Source: Terriglobia bacterium (GTDB taxonomy: Bacteria > Acidobacteriota > Terriglobia > JAIQFV01). From it: a DNA stretch of 64,000 nucleotides. The translations under genes and the position numbers were made by a program. Positions 10,436 through 19,386 of the stretch are shown piece after piece. Under the pieces are notes generated by a model. The model was given only the letters and a program-made list of their open reading frames with translations, was not told where the DNA came from and searched no databases. Location: the NCBI GenBank assembly GCA_028716525.1, contig JAQUPQ010000008.1, forward strand, positions 1-64,000. The letters are read 5' to 3'. Numbering within the stretch: position 1 is the stretch's first letter; each line of letters opens with the position of its first letter.

Positions 10436-11662
10436 TTAACGATCCACTTCTCCCAGGACGATGTCGATCGATCCGATGGCGGCCACCACATCCGCCACCA
10501 GCCGTCCCTCACACATTTTTGCAAGAGCCTGAAGGTTCACGAACGAGGGGCCGCGGATGTGAAAGCGGAAGGGTTTGGGCCCGCCGTCGCTGACCAGGTA
10601 GTAACCCAACTCCCCCTTGGGATTCTCAATGGCAAAATACACTTCCCCGACCGGCGGATGGATACCCTCGGTGATGATCTTGTAGTGATGAATGAGCGTT
10701 TCCATTTCGGTCTTCATCTTGTTTCGATCGGGCAAAACATACTTCGGGCAATCCGCACGGATTGGACCTTCCGGCATGCCGTCAATGGCCTGCTGAACAA
10801 TCCTGGTGGACTCCCGTAATTCCTGAACGCGGCACAGGTAACGCGCGTAGACGTCGCCCTCCGTTCGCACCGGAACCTGAAAGTCGAATTTCTCGTAGCC
10901 GCAATAGGGCTCTCTCTTCCGAATGTCGTAATCCACACCGCTCGCGCGCAGCGATGGGCCGCTCAATCCGATCCCGATGGCATCCTCGGCGCTGATTTGA
11001 GCCACGCCCTTGGTGCGCCCTTTCCAGATGGGGTTCTTGGTGAGCAGGCCTTCGTATTCATTCACACGGTCCGGAAATTCCTGTATGAATTTTTGAACGC
11101 GCGGGATGAAATCTTTGGGCACTTCGTTGGGCAATCCTCCCACCCGAAAGTAACTGGTCGTCAAACGGCCGCCGCACACCATCTCAAAAAAATTGAGAAT
11201 CTGCTCGCGCTCCCGGAAGCAATACAGGAAGACCGTCATGGCGCCGAGATCCAAGGCATGAGTTCCCAACCACACCAGATGGCTGGCGATGCGATTCAAT
11301 TCCACGATCAGCACTCGCAGGAATTGCGCCCGCGGAGGAATCTCGTTTTGGAGGCCGCACAACTTTTCGACGGCCATGATGTAGCCGAGATTGTTCGACA
11401 TGGGCGCCAAGTAATCTGTGCGATCGGTGATGGGCAGGACCTGAGCATAGGTCTTCGATTCCGCCAGCTTTTCCATGCCGGTATGCAGGTAGCCGATGTC
11501 CGGACGGGCTTTCACCACCGTCTCACCGTCCAACTCCAACACCACTCGGAGCACGCCGTGGGTCGAAGGATGTTGTGGACCCATGCTTAAAACCATCGTC
11601 TCGGACTTCCCGGCGATGGATTCCACCTGCTCCGATTCCAAATTAAAGCGTGTCGATTCCAT
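10436..11662 (-). CDS. nuoD: NADH-quinone oxidoreductase subunit D
   Basis: 49-kDa subunit of the quinone-binding module, related to the large subunit of [NiFe] hydrogenases but lacking the nickel cysteines. 408 residues, normal. Family stretches: MGPQHPSTHGVLRVVLELDG near the N-terminus and DIGYLHTGMEKLAESKTY with the quinone-site His/Tyr region. Further on are ASHLVWLGTHALDLGAMTVF and the C-terminal GSIDIVLGEVDR. It lies 17 bp before nuoEF and 61 bp after nuoC. Its physical partner NuoB is not encoded in this operon. Confidence 0.97.
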   Translation of the reverse strand: MESTRFNLESEQVESIAGKSETMVLSMGPQHPSTHGVLRVVLELDGETVVKARPDIGYLHTGMEKLAESKTYAQVLPITDRTDYLAPMSNNLGYIMAVEKLCGLQNEIPPRAQFLRVLIVELNRIASHLVWLGTHALDLGAMTVFLYCFREREQILNFFEMVCGGRLTTSYFRVGGLPNEVPKDFIPRVQKFIQEFPDRVNEYEGLLTKNPIWKGRTKGVAQISAEDAIGIGLSGPSLRASGVDYDIRKREPYCGYEKFDFQVPVRTEGDVYARYLCRVQELRESTRIVQQAIDGMPEGPIRADCPKYVLPDRNKMKTEMETLIHHYKIITEGIHPPVGEVYFAIENPKGELGYYLVSDGGPKPFRFHIRGPSFVNLQALAKMCEGRLVADVVAAIGSIDIVLGEVDR

Positions 11663-11723
11663 AAAACATCAATTCACTTCTCAGGCGCGGTAAACGGCCT
11701 TCCGTGAGGCTTCCCGGCGGCTC

Positions 11724-12266
11724 TCAATCGCTCAAGGTGCTGTACCAGCCGCGCTTGGTCGGGGCCTTCGGTGACGGCACCGTTTCTTCATATCCAAACA
11801 AGGGATAGTCTTTTCGCAGAGGGTACCCATTCCAGTCTTCCGGACAAAGAATTCGCCGGAGATCCGGATGGCCCTCGAAATGGATGCCGAACAGGTCAAA
11901 CACTTCCCGCTCCAGCCAATCCGCGGTCGCCCATACGGAAGTGACGCTGGGGATTTGAGGATCCTCTTCGGGAAGCCGGCACTTCAATCGAATTCGCCGG
12001 GCCCGGGAAAGAGATAAGAGGTGATAATTCACTTCAAAGCGCGGCGTCTCCGGAAGGCGGTCCACTCCGGCCACATCGGCAAGAAAATTGAACTGAAGGG
12101 CCTCCTCCTCAACCGCGAAACGGCACACATCCAGCAGCGATTCGCGATCCACCAGCAGCGTTGTTTCACCTTGAAAATAAACAACGCCCGGGATGGCCTC
12201 ACCGAAGCGGCCTACAAACCGCAGGACATCGGCATCCTGTTCCAGCTCTTTTGGAATGCTTGTCAT
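11724..12266 (-). CDS. nuoC: NADH-quinone oxidoreductase subunit C
   Basis: 30-kDa peripheral-arm subunit of complex I. 180 residues; the C-terminal signature DWLEREVFDLFGIHFEGHPD is clear, followed by LRRILCPEDWNGYPLRKDYP. It is not fused to nuoD, unlike in enterobacteria. Upstream, only 102 bp separate it from nuoA, and this gap contains no trace of nuoB, the gene that normally stands there. Confidence 0.95.
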   Translation of the reverse strand: MTSIPKELEQDADVLRFVGRFGEAIPGVVYFQGETTLLVDRESLLDVCRFAVEEEALQFNFLADVAGVDRLPETPRFEVNYHLLSLSRARRIRLKCRLPEEDPQIPSVTSVWATADWLEREVFDLFGIHFEGHPDLRRILCPEDWNGYPLRKDYPLFGYEETVPSPKAPTKRGWYSTLSD

Positions 12267-12368
12267 GATTCAAACCCGCAAGTGTAAACCTTCACAAATG
12301 TGAAGAAATCTATTAAGGCCACATAACCAGGGAACGGTGCATTCCAACAACATGTCGCGCCGGGGCTG

Positions 12369-12731
12369 TCAGTTCTTGTTCCAATCGAGCGCTCCCTTCT
12401 TCCAGATGTAGACGTAACCGGCCAGAACCACCAGGATGAAGGTCAACATCTCGAAAAAGCCGAAAAACAAAAGCTCCCGATAGATGACCGCCCAAGGATA
12501 GAGGAATACCACTTCGACATCGAACAAAATGAACAGCATGGCGACGAGATAGAACTTGACGGGGAAACGCTCGTGGGCCCCACCCGTGGGGCGAACCCCG
12601 CACTCGTAGGGCATGAGTTTCTCGGGTGTGGGTTTGTGCTTACCCACGAGGTAGGAGAGTGCAATGATTGCAAAACCTACGAGGGAAACCAGGATGAGTT
12701 GAACCAGAATGGGCAGATAACTTCGCAGCAT
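12369..12731 (-). CDS. nuoA: NADH-quinone oxidoreductase subunit A
   Basis: Small membrane subunit near the quinone chamber, first gene of the operon. I place the start at the internal ATG (12731), giving a 120-residue protein (MLRSYLPILVQLILVSLVGF) of normal length. The longer ORF-track version would start upstream of the likely promoter. Three hydrophobic segments and the family motif KLMPYECGVRPTGGAHERFP are present, then FYLVAMLFILFDVEVVFLYP. The only atypical point is the gene that follows: nuoC rather than nuoB. Confidence 0.94.
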   Translation of the reverse strand: MLRSYLPILVQLILVSLVGFAIIALSYLVGKHKPTPEKLMPYECGVRPTGGAHERFPVKFYLVAMLFILFDVEVVFLYPWAVIYRELLFFGFFEMLTFILVVLAGYVYIWKKGALDWNKN

Positions 12732-12776
12732 ATCGGAGTCAAACGCAAAATGCGGCCAAGCGTGGCCAAAACACAG

Positions 12777-12806
12777 ACTATACGTTTGCCCTTCAAGAGG
12801 TGTCAA
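12777..12806 (-). promoter_or_regulatory. Putative sigma70-type promoter of the nuo operon
   Basis: On the minus strand, a perfect TTGACA (-35) is separated by 18 bp from TATAGT (-10), predicting a start about 40 nt before the nuoA ATG at 12731. No other strong promoter was noticed between nuoA and nuoN, so this probably drives the whole operon. It overlaps the upstream region of the divergent gene at 12889, which has its own TATAAT at 12840-12845. Confidence 0.7.
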
Positions 12807-12888
12807 GTTTTTATTGGCCGGAGGGCCCGTAAATATCGGTATAATCATGTGATTCTGGCACGCTCAAGTTTTGCGGCCTTTGAACTCC

Positions 12889-13494
12889 ATGATCACCGGC
12901 CTGAACAGCACCGTCCAATTTGGCGACAACAAATATCACGTGCAGACGGAAGACTGCGGCGTCGACAATCCCGTCCTGATCTCCACCATCTACCTGGGCG
13001 GCGAGGTTTTGGGGAAGAAGAAAAGCTCTTACCAGCTGTTTTTGAATTCCCCCACTTTCAGTCCCCAAGCCCTCCGGAAGATGATTGAAGACCAACACTA
13101 CGGCATTGTGCGGGCTATCCGCTCGGGTCGGGTCACAGAGCGTTATCAGCAACACAAGAAAACGCCCCCTCGTGAATCCGCCGCCAATCCTCATGTGGAG
13201 CTTCTGAGCGACGTCCTGGAAGGCGCCATGCCGCCGGGCGCCCATGAAATGCGGATCCGCATCGTGGAAACCGCGCAAACCTCGCCTATCGCCAACATCG
13301 AAGTTTCCGTTGAAATCTTCGGTAGCGGAATTCCGCCCCAACGGTTGCAGGGCAGAACGGACGCCGACGGCTACTTGAACTTGCGGCTGGAGATCCCCAA
13401 GTCCCACCGCATCGCCGCGGCCATGCTGTTCCGGGTCGATCACCCCCAAGCCGGCCAAGAGTTGAAGGTCTTGGTCGTCAAATCTCCTTCGTGA
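12889..13494 (+). CDS. Conserved protein of unknown function (HVQTED-type N-domain, Ig-like C-domain)
   Basis: I choose the ATG at 12889, which gives MITGLNSTVQFGDNKYHVQT; the ORF-track start adds six residues. The N-terminal ~75 residues contain YHVQTEDCGVDNP and STIYLGGEVLGKKKSSYQ. I recall that pattern from uncharacterised proteins of several phyla, but I cannot name a family. The C-terminal ~80 residues read as a beta-rich, carboxypeptidase-regulatory or Ig-like fold ending in RTDADGYLNLRLEIP. No signal peptide or membrane segment is visible, so it is probably cytoplasmic. It is divergent from nuoA and followed by thiS at 80 bp. Function unknown. Confidence 0.75.
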   Translation: MITGLNSTVQFGDNKYHVQTEDCGVDNPVLISTIYLGGEVLGKKKSSYQLFLNSPTFSPQALRKMIEDQHYGIVRAIRSGRVTERYQQHKKTPPRESAANPHVELLSDVLEGAMPPGAHEMRIRIVETAQTSPIANIEVSVEIFGSGIPPQRLQGRTDADGYLNLRLEIPKSHRIAAAMLFRVDHPQAGQELKVLVVKSPS

Positions 13495-13574
13495 GGGGAG
13501 AAAAGAGGGGCGTGCGGGGACGCCGGGCAAATTTTGATTGCCCCCTTCACCGGGTCGGTCTAAATTGAAAAGAT

Positions 13575-13778
13575 ATGATTGAAGTCACGTTGAACGGCGA
13601 AAAAACCCAAGTTCCCGAAAACCTCTCGCTCGCCGGACTCATATCCCATCTGAAACTTCCCGCCGAGCGCATCGCCATCGAACACAATCTTGAAATTGTG
13701 CGTCGCAAGAATTGGCCCTCCATCCGGGTCCAGCCCGGCGACCGCATTGAAGTCGTGCATTTTGTTGGCGGCGGTTGA
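13575..13778 (+). CDS. thiS: ThiS-like sulfur carrier protein
   Basis: 67-residue beta-grasp sulfur carrier of the ThiS/MoaD type. Such proteins are adenylated and thiocarboxylated on a C-terminal glycine to deliver sulfur, in ThiS for the thiamine thiazole. The sequence MIEVTLNGEKTQVPENLSL and the ending RIEVVHFVGGG, with the required terminal Gly-Gly, are diagnostic of the fold. Length is normal. No thiG, thiF, thiO or other thiamine gene is adjacent, so the acceptor pathway cannot be read from context. It might serve thiamine synthesis elsewhere or another sulfur-transfer route. Confidence 0.85.
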   Translation: MIEVTLNGEKTQVPENLSLAGLISHLKLPAERIAIEHNLEIVRRKNWPSIRVQPGDRIEVVHFVGGG

Positions 13779-13938
13779 TCCCATGAGATGAATCGGCACC
13801 CTCGATTCCAATCCGCAATCCTTCTTTCCACCCCCGAACGCTCCTATCAACCAATTTTAGATGGAGTGAATCTAACTCCTCAGATGAAGAAAGGTATGTT
13901 CTACCGGAATTTGAACCGGGAGAAAAAGGGTGTGTTCA

Positions 13939-14874
13939 ATGAAATTCATGAGGTCAGATGTATCCAACAGGAAAGCATGGTCTTGGATCTCGGCGGGATT
14001 GCTTGTAATCGCGCTGGCGGTGTTGCCTCTGTCCGCCAAAGTCACGAATCGCGAAGTCACGCTCAACGTCATGCTGCAGGGTGCTAAGTCTTTGCCGCCC
14101 TTGCAGGCGTCCAATTTTGTGGTAACGGATAACGGACAGCTTCAAAACGTCGAAGTGGTGGCGGGCCCGTCCAACCCAACGCCGTTGTATGTGGCCGTAG
14201 CACTCGAGAATGGCGTTGCCGCCAGCGCCAACAATCAGCTCGGCAATCTCAAACAATTCATTATGGCGTTGCCGCAAGGCACGAACGTCCTGGTGGCGAA
14301 GATTGATCGCAACCATGCCACGGTCACGGTTCCTTTTACGACGGACCGCAGTCGCACCGCCCGGGCTGTTTCAATTCTCGCCGACGTTCCGTCGGAGGTG
14401 CCTCTGAACACGTTTGTTTCAGTTTCCGAACTCCTGAATAATTTCAAGGGACTGGAAGGACGCAAAGAGCTGGTTCTGATCGGTTCCGGCTTCGATATTC
14501 TCCAGGACGAACTGACTCCTACAAACAACAGCGATCTGCAGCAAGCAGAAAACAAAGCCCGCGACTTGAATGTGGCGGTGCACACGATCTGGATTCCCTC
14601 AGCGGCGGGGCGCTCTCCGCGGCTGGACCTGAGCGGCGCATCCAACATGCAGGATGTGGCCACAGCCACCGGCGGGCTGTCGTTCTGGAACGTGGATCGC
14701 CGCGTGGTCTTGAACCTGGAGACCTGGCTCGACACCTTGCGGGCGGCATTCAATCAACAATATGTTTTGCGATTTTCGCCCGATCTCGCCCCGGGGCAGC
14801 GGCATCGCATCAAGGTTCAACTTCGGGACGTTCAGGAATCCAAGCTCATCAAGGTCAATTTCCCAAAACGGTGA
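13939..14874 (+). CDS. Secreted VWFA-related acidobacterial-type protein
   Basis: 311 residues from the ATG at 13939, preceded by AAAAAGGG; the track start at 13930 is a GTG. A hydrophobic segment near residue 15-35 (AWSWISAGLLVIALAVLPLS) looks like a signal peptide or anchor. The rest resembles the VWFA-related domain family typical of Acidobacteriota (TIGR03436-like). It has an N-terminal beta domain, VTLNVMLQGAKSLPPLQASN, then NFVVTDNGQLQNVEVVAGPS, then a Rossmann-like VWA core. The usual MIDAS DxSxS is not evident (LYVAVALENG at that point), so metal-ion adhesion may be lost. Function unknown; probably periplasmic. Confidence 0.75.
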   Translation: MKFMRSDVSNRKAWSWISAGLLVIALAVLPLSAKVTNREVTLNVMLQGAKSLPPLQASNFVVTDNGQLQNVEVVAGPSNPTPLYVAVALENGVAASANNQLGNLKQFIMALPQGTNVLVAKIDRNHATVTVPFTTDRSRTARAVSILADVPSEVPLNTFVSVSELLNNFKGLEGRKELVLIGSGFDILQDELTPTNNSDLQQAENKARDLNVAVHTIWIPSAAGRSPRLDLSGASNMQDVATATGGLSFWNVDRRVVLNLETWLDTLRAAFNQQYVLRFSPDLAPGQRHRIKVQLRDVQESKLIKVNFPKR

Positions 14875-14946
14875 AAGACAACGCCGCGGGTCAAAAACAA
14901 GTTTTTGGAGTGCTCCGCCTGGACATGCCGAAACCAAAGGAACTTC

Positions 14947-15056
14947 ATGAGGAAGCCAGGAAACGAGGAAGCAAGACATTGATCCGGCGCTTCACCCCGA
15001 GGAGCCTTTCCTTGAAACTCATGGCTTTCAACCTCATGGCTTCGTGGCTTCCTTAT
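14947..15056. repeat. Short inverted-repeat element (GGAAGCCA family, no gene inside)
   Basis: Two 25-nt arms, 14947-14971 and the reverse complement of 15032-15056, share the core AGGAAGCCA and a GAGG-type end. About 60 bp lie between them, with internal near-repeats of CTCATGGCTT. The arms resemble those that bracket the GxxExxY gene at 39790-40225. The ORF 14871-15128 across it has no recognisable protein features and I do not accept it. The surrounding gap 14875-15246 holds nothing else that I recognise. Confidence 0.6.
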
Positions 15057-15246
15057 AAGGATCCTTTCAAATTCCTTGCCAGCCTCGGCGCAAATCTCGC
15101 CGATAAGCGACTCCTTTCCGACAGCTGATTTTGCTTCGAAAGCGCAGCTTGTCGGCATTCCAAAATCGGTTGCCTCGGGTCAAAGGGCTGTGCTAGCCTT
15201 GAATAGCAACCTGAAGGACAATCCGAACCCCACCGGAGGTTCCGCC

Positions 15247-15489
15247 ATGGCTGAAGCGACTGCCACGGAAGTCATCAAAGAACGATTAATGCGGGATAGC
15301 GCGGATTTCCGCCGCTTGGCGCAAATCCATACCCGCTATTCCGAAGCTTTGGAGAAACTGGTCCACAAGGGTTATCTCACTGAACAAGAAAAAGTTGAGG
15401 AAGTGAATCTAAAGAAGATGAAGTTGCAGTTGAAGGACCAGATGGAATTATTGATTCAGAAACACCGTCAGCCCACTAATGCCAATTAG
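15247..15489 (+). CDS. DUF465/YdcH-like small helical protein
   Basis: 80 residues from the ATG at 15247, which is preceded by a good GGAGG Shine-Dalgarno; the track start 171 bp upstream lies in repeat-derived sequence. The protein is highly charged and alpha-helical (SADFRRLAQIHTRYSEALEK, then EEVNLKKMKLQLKDQMELLI), the pattern of the DUF465/YdcH family of short coiled hairpins. The cellular role of that family is poorly known. It is followed by a clear terminator and seems monocistronic. Confidence 0.75.
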   Translation: MAEATATEVIKERLMRDSADFRRLAQIHTRYSEALEKLVHKGYLTEQEKVEEVNLKKMKLQLKDQMELLIQKHRQPTNAN

Positions 15490-15578
15490 AGCACGGGGCA
15501 GGAGGGAACGCGGGGTCACCGCCGTTTCTTCATCGACGATTGGGGTCGAGTCGCACTCCTAAATTTTTGGTTTCTTCC

Positions 15579-15606
15579 TCGGGGGTCAAGCACCCCCGAT
15601 TTTTTT
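15579..15606 (+). terminator. Rho-independent terminator after the DUF465-like gene
   Basis: An 8-bp stem, TCGGGGGT with ACCCCCGA, around a five-base loop, followed by seven Ts. It lies 90 bp after the DUF465-like stop and just before psd, isolating the two transcription units. Confidence 0.85.
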
Positions 15607-15635
15607 AGCCGTTCGTTTTTCTGATCCGATTCTTC

Positions 15636-16262
15636 ATGAAAATCGCCAAAGACGCCTTCGTGTTTGTCATTCCTCTGCTCGTCGTCGTTGCGGGCCTGTG
15701 GTTTGTCGGGTTGAGGGTACCCGCGTTGGTGTTTTTGTTGATCACGCTTTTCATCCTTTATTTCTTCCGCGATCCCGAACGCCGCATCCCGGACGATCCG
15801 CTGCTCGTCGTCTCCCCCGCGGATGGAAAAGTAATGGAGGTCGAGCCGGCCCAAGTGAACGGCGTTTCCCATACCCGGGTGGGTATCTTCCTTTCGGTGT
15901 TTGATGTGCATATCAACCGTGCGCCCATTGCCGGCGTGGTGAAGTCCCGCCATTATCAAAAGGGGAAATTCGAGGCGGCTTACAGTAAATCGGCGTCGCT
16001 GAACAACGAGCAGAACCGGCTGGTCATCGCCGGGAAGGAAGCCGTCGTCGAAGTGGTTCAAATTGCCGGTTTGATTGCGCGTCGCATCGTGTGTTACAAG
16101 AAGGAAGGCGAAGCGGTCAGCCGCGGAGAGCGCATCGGATTAATCCGCTTCGGCTCCAAGACCGACTGCCTGTTTCCGACCGACGCGGAGGTGCTGGTCC
16201 GAAAGGGCGACCGCGTTCGAGGCGCGGCTTCTCCAATTGCGCGTTTGCGGCCTCACGCGTGA
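15636..16262 (+). CDS. psd: Phosphatidylserine decarboxylase (short type)
   Basis: Converts phosphatidylserine to phosphatidylethanolamine at the membrane. 208 residues, the length of the short pyruvoyl-dependent type. It has two N-terminal membrane segments (VFVIPLLVVVAGLWFVGLRV region), then ISPADGKV-like VVSPADGKVMEVEP and FLSVFDVHINRAPIAGVV. The self-cleavage region near the C-terminus is IGLIRFGSKTDCLFP, where the Gly-Ser gives the pyruvoyl group. It stands 17 bp before pssA, which makes its substrate, so the pair is an operon for PE synthesis. Confidence 0.93.
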   Translation: MKIAKDAFVFVIPLLVVVAGLWFVGLRVPALVFLLITLFILYFFRDPERRIPDDPLLVVSPADGKVMEVEPAQVNGVSHTRVGIFLSVFDVHINRAPIAGVVKSRHYQKGKFEAAYSKSASLNNEQNRLVIAGKEAVVEVVQIAGLIARRIVCYKKEGEAVSRGERIGLIRFGSKTDCLFPTDAEVLVRKGDRVRGAASPIARLRPHA

Positions 16263-16279
16263 ACGTTGAGGGTAGGCTT

Positions 16280-17134
16280 ATGGATCGAGAAAATCATGAA
16301 CACCGTTCCAACCGCAGCAAACGCCTGCGCCGCGGTATCTACGTGCTCCCCAGTCTCTTCACCACCGCCAACATTTTTTGCGGTTTCTACGCCATCATCA
16401 ATTCTATGAAGGGCGACTTCGATTTGGCCGCCCTGGCCATCGGATTCGCCATTTTGTTTGATGGACTGGATGGGCGCATTGCGCGGCTGACCCATTCCAC
16501 CAGCGCGTTCGGTTTGGAATTCGACTCCCTGGCCGACGTCATCACCTTCGGCATTGCGCCCGCGGTTCTGGCGTACATGTGGGGGATTCGTCCCGTGGCC
16601 CCGGTCGAGGGCTCGCACATCGCCAAGAACCTCCAGCAGATCGGCTGGGTCGTGGCCTTCGCCTACTTGATTTGCGGCGCGGCGCGATTAGCGCGATTCA
16701 ATATTCAAAGTCTTACACCGGTGCACCCCGCCGGCTTGCCTCAGAAAAAACACTTCGTCGGAATGCCCATTCCCGCGGCCGCAGGCTTTATCGCGGCGGT
16801 GGTGCATTTCGTTTGGGGCGCCTTCAAATTCAACACTCTCACCGAATGGCAACTGAGCGCGACCTGGATTGTCATTTTGGCGATTCTGGCGTTTTTGATG
16901 GTTTCGACGCTCCGGTATCCCAGCTTCAAAGATCTGGATCTGAGAAACCGCAAGCCTTTTGTCTCGGTGATTGGAATCGGCCTGCTCATTGCCGCCATCT
17001 ATTATTATTCCGAATACGTGCTTCTGATTCTGGCGACGATTTACGCCTTCTCAGGACTCTTCACAAAGGTGATCAATTGGATTCGGCCGCATCCCCATCT
17101 GCCCGAGCCCAGCACGCACCCGGAAACGCATTGA
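16280..17134 (+). CDS. pssA: CDP-diacylglycerol-serine O-phosphatidyltransferase
   Basis: Makes phosphatidylserine from CDP-diacylglycerol and serine. I start it at ATG 16280 (284 residues, MDRENHEHRSNRSKRLRRGI); the track ORF begins inside psd in another frame. The CDP-alcohol phosphotransferase signature DG-x2-AR-x8-G-x3-D-x3-D is present as DGRIARLTHSTSAFGLEFDS followed by LAD. About eight hydrophobic helices follow. It is directly downstream of psd. The next gene, a membrane protein, starts 19 bp later. Confidence 0.94.
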   Translation: MDRENHEHRSNRSKRLRRGIYVLPSLFTTANIFCGFYAIINSMKGDFDLAALAIGFAILFDGLDGRIARLTHSTSAFGLEFDSLADVITFGIAPAVLAYMWGIRPVAPVEGSHIAKNLQQIGWVVAFAYLICGAARLARFNIQSLTPVHPAGLPQKKHFVGMPIPAAAGFIAAVVHFVWGAFKFNTLTEWQLSATWIVILAILAFLMVSTLRYPSFKDLDLRNRKPFVSVIGIGLLIAAIYYYSEYVLLILATIYAFSGLFTKVINWIRPHPHLPEPSTHPETH

Positions 17135-17153
17135 CTTTGATCTTCGGGAGTTT

Positions 17154-18137
17154 ATGACCGCCACGGATGCCCTACGAACCGGCTTTCGGATGGCCCGGCG
17201 TTACTCACGCATTGGAGCCATCGAAACCATTTGGCGAACCGCGTACATTATTTTAATTGTTTTGTTTCTCGCGATCGCCTTTACGTTCCTGGCCAAAGAC
17301 GTCACTCTGTCCAATCTTCAAATCCAGGCCCTGCGCTCTCGCAATCCCTTCTGGATTTCCTTGACCCTTCAACATCTGCTTGACGAATACGGCACGGAAA
17401 TTCGCAACCTCAGCCTGGCGGTGGTGGCCTTTTCGCTGGCGCTATGGTGGATTTTCGCCTCGCTGTTCCGCGCCGGAATTTTCAGCCTGTTGGCGCGGGC
17501 ATTTGAAGCGGAAAAAGACACCACCCCCTCCGGGGATTGGGATCAGCACTTGGGATCCGACGTGCGTCGATTTTTCGGACGAATGGGCGGGCTGAATGCC
17601 TTATACTTGCTGTTCACGTGTCTCGTTTTCATCTTAAGCATTGCGGTCTTTGAGGCCGCGGGACAATTGGGAAGCCTGGCCGGAGAAACACTGGGGCCGC
17701 TGGTGGCCATGTTCTGCCTGGTGGTCGGGTGGACCCTGTTGTTTCTGATTTGGGCCATTCTTGATCTGGCCACCGACATGGGCCAAATCGCCATCACGTT
17801 TGAAGGCCGCGGTCTTTGGGATGCGATCCGGAGAACCGCCGCGGTCATTCAAAGCCGCCTCGGGGCTGTCATCGGCATCGGACTGGCGATCTTTTTCCTG
17901 CGGCTTATTCTGATGGTGATTTTCGGGGTCGTAAATATGATGACGAATTTTATGTTTGGAAGAATATGGGCGCCTTTGGTGATCCCCTCGACCGTCCTCC
18001 TGTGGTTTGTCCAAAGCGTGTTGCTGTACTACCTCTACATCGTTAATTCCGCCGGCTACGCCTGTTTGTTTGAATCGGAGGAGAAGACCTCAACCTCTCC
18101 TCTTCCGGTTCCGGGAAAGATCCTCTATGAACATTGA
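17154..18137 (+). CDS. Uncharacterised six-helix membrane protein
   Basis: 327 residues with about six predicted transmembrane segments (for example IILIVLFLAIAFTFLAK, LSLAVVAFSLALWWIFASLF, VIPSTVLLWFVQSVLLYYLY). The N-terminus is cytoplasmic and basic. I do not recognise a family and see no catalytic motif. It lies between pssA and an aminotransferase, and its last 11 bp overlap the aminotransferase start, so the genes are probably co-transcribed and translationally coupled. A role in envelope or lipid biology is suggested only by the neighbours psd and pssA. Confidence 0.8.
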   Translation: MTATDALRTGFRMARRYSRIGAIETIWRTAYIILIVLFLAIAFTFLAKDVTLSNLQIQALRSRNPFWISLTLQHLLDEYGTEIRNLSLAVVAFSLALWWIFASLFRAGIFSLLARAFEAEKDTTPSGDWDQHLGSDVRRFFGRMGGLNALYLLFTCLVFILSIAVFEAAGQLGSLAGETLGPLVAMFCLVVGWTLLFLIWAILDLATDMGQIAITFEGRGLWDAIRRTAAVIQSRLGAVIGIGLAIFFLRLILMVIFGVVNMMTNFMFGRIWAPLVIPSTVLLWFVQSVLLYYLYIVNSAGYACLFESEEKTSTSPLPVPGKILYEH

Positions 18138-19386
18138 TTTGCGACTGCTGTTCTCAGACGACGCGGAGGTGATGCGCGAGAATGCCATCCGCGCCATGTC
18201 CAAGTTCGCGCTGAAGAAGGGAATCATTTCCTTTTCCGGCGGCATGCCGAATCCGGAAACGTTTCCCATCGAGGCCATCTCCCGCTTCGCCCAGGAAATC
18301 CTGCAGGAGGAAGGCGCCAACGCGTTGCAATATGGCCTGACACTCGGGCACACCAAACTCATCGAAGCTTTGTGCAAATTCATGGAGCGCCGGCAGGTGT
18401 TCGGCGTGGCTCCCGAGAATATTATTATTACCAACGGCTCCGCCCAAGGCATTGATTTGGTCGGCCGGCTGTTTCTCAACCCCGGCGACGCGGTGCTGTT
18501 TGAATTGCCGAGCTATATCGGCGCCATTCTTTCTTATGCCAACTTCCGCGCCACCCTGGTGGGCGTGGCATGCGATGAACACGGTGTCTCCCTGGAAGAT
18601 TTGAAGAACAAGATCCGCGGCCTGCGCCACGAGGGAAAACCCATCAAACTGATGTACACCATCCCCAACTTCCAGAATCCCTCGGGGGTGACGTTACAGT
18701 GGGAGCGCCGACAACCGCTGCTCGATATTCTGGCCGACGAGGGGGTACTGCTCGTCGAAGACGATCCTTACGGAGAAATCTATTTTCAAGGCGTCGATCC
18801 GGCCTCGCTGATTCCCATCAAGGCGTTTGACAAGGACCATAACGTGATCTACCTGGGAACGTTTTCCAAGCTGTTGGCGGCCGGGCTGCGCGGCGCCTGG
18901 GCCGTGGCCCATCCCGACATTATCCGGAAAATGGAGCTGGCCAAACAGGTGGGAGATATTTGCGGCAGCTCGCTGGATCAACGCATCATTTATCGCTGCC
19001 TGCGCGATAATCTCATCGATCGCCATGTGCCGGTGATTCGGAAGTTTTATGAAGCCCGATGCCAGGCCATGTTGGCGGCCCTGGAAAAACATTTTCCGGA
19101 GGGAACTCGTTGGAATCGCCCCCGGGGTGGTTTGTTCGTGCTGGTGACATTGCCGGAGGGCATGGACAGCGAGGCGCTTCTCAAGATGGCCTTGGATGAG
19201 TACAATGTTTCATTCGTGAGCGGCAAACCCTTTTTCGTGGACGGCCAGGGCGCCAACACGATTCGATTGGCGTATTCTAAGGAAACTGCAGGCAATATCG
19301 AGGAAGGCATCCGCCGCCTCGGAGAGTTGATCAAGAAACATCTGTGCACACCGCATCCGCCCCTAAAACCCGCCGCCGCCCGGTAA
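18127..19386 (+). CDS. PLP-dependent aminotransferase (class I/II, 2-aminoadipate type)
   Basis: 419 residues from the ATG at 18127, whose first 11 bp overlap the previous gene; the longer track start would lie inside that gene. The fold-type I signature is clear: [20 protein letters not shown], then [20 protein letters not shown] and [20 protein letters not shown]. Further on are [11 protein letters not shown] and the PLP lysine region [17 protein letters not shown]. This pattern fits the LysN / 2-aminoadipate aminotransferase group. Members of this group have diverse specificities, so the substrate is not predicted. It overlaps or abuts guaA downstream. Confidence 0.88.
   Translation: MNIDLRLLFSDDAEVMRENAIRAMSKFALKKGIISFSGGMPNPETFPIEAISRFAQEILQEEGANALQYGLTLGHTKLIEALCKFMERRQVFGVAPENIIITNGSAQGIDLVGRLFLNPGDAVLFELPSYIGAILSYANFRATLVGVACDEHGVSLEDLKNKIRGLRHEGKPIKLMYTIPNFQNPSGVTLQWERRQPLLDILADEGVLLVEDDPYGEIYFQGVDPASLIPIKAFDKDHNVIYLGTFSKLLAAGLRGAWAVAHPDIIRKMELAKQVGDICGSSLDQRIIYRCLRDNLIDRHVPVIRKFYEARCQAMLAALEKHFPEGTRWNRPRGGLFVLVTLPEGMDSEALLKMALDEYNVSFVSGKPFFVDGQGANTIRLAYSKETAGNIEEGIRRLGELIKKHLCTPHPPLKPAAAR

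Noticed and set aside
14871-15128. 85-codon ORF after the VWA-like gene
   Set aside because: Runs through the inverted-repeat element; no Shine-Dalgarno and no family resemblance.
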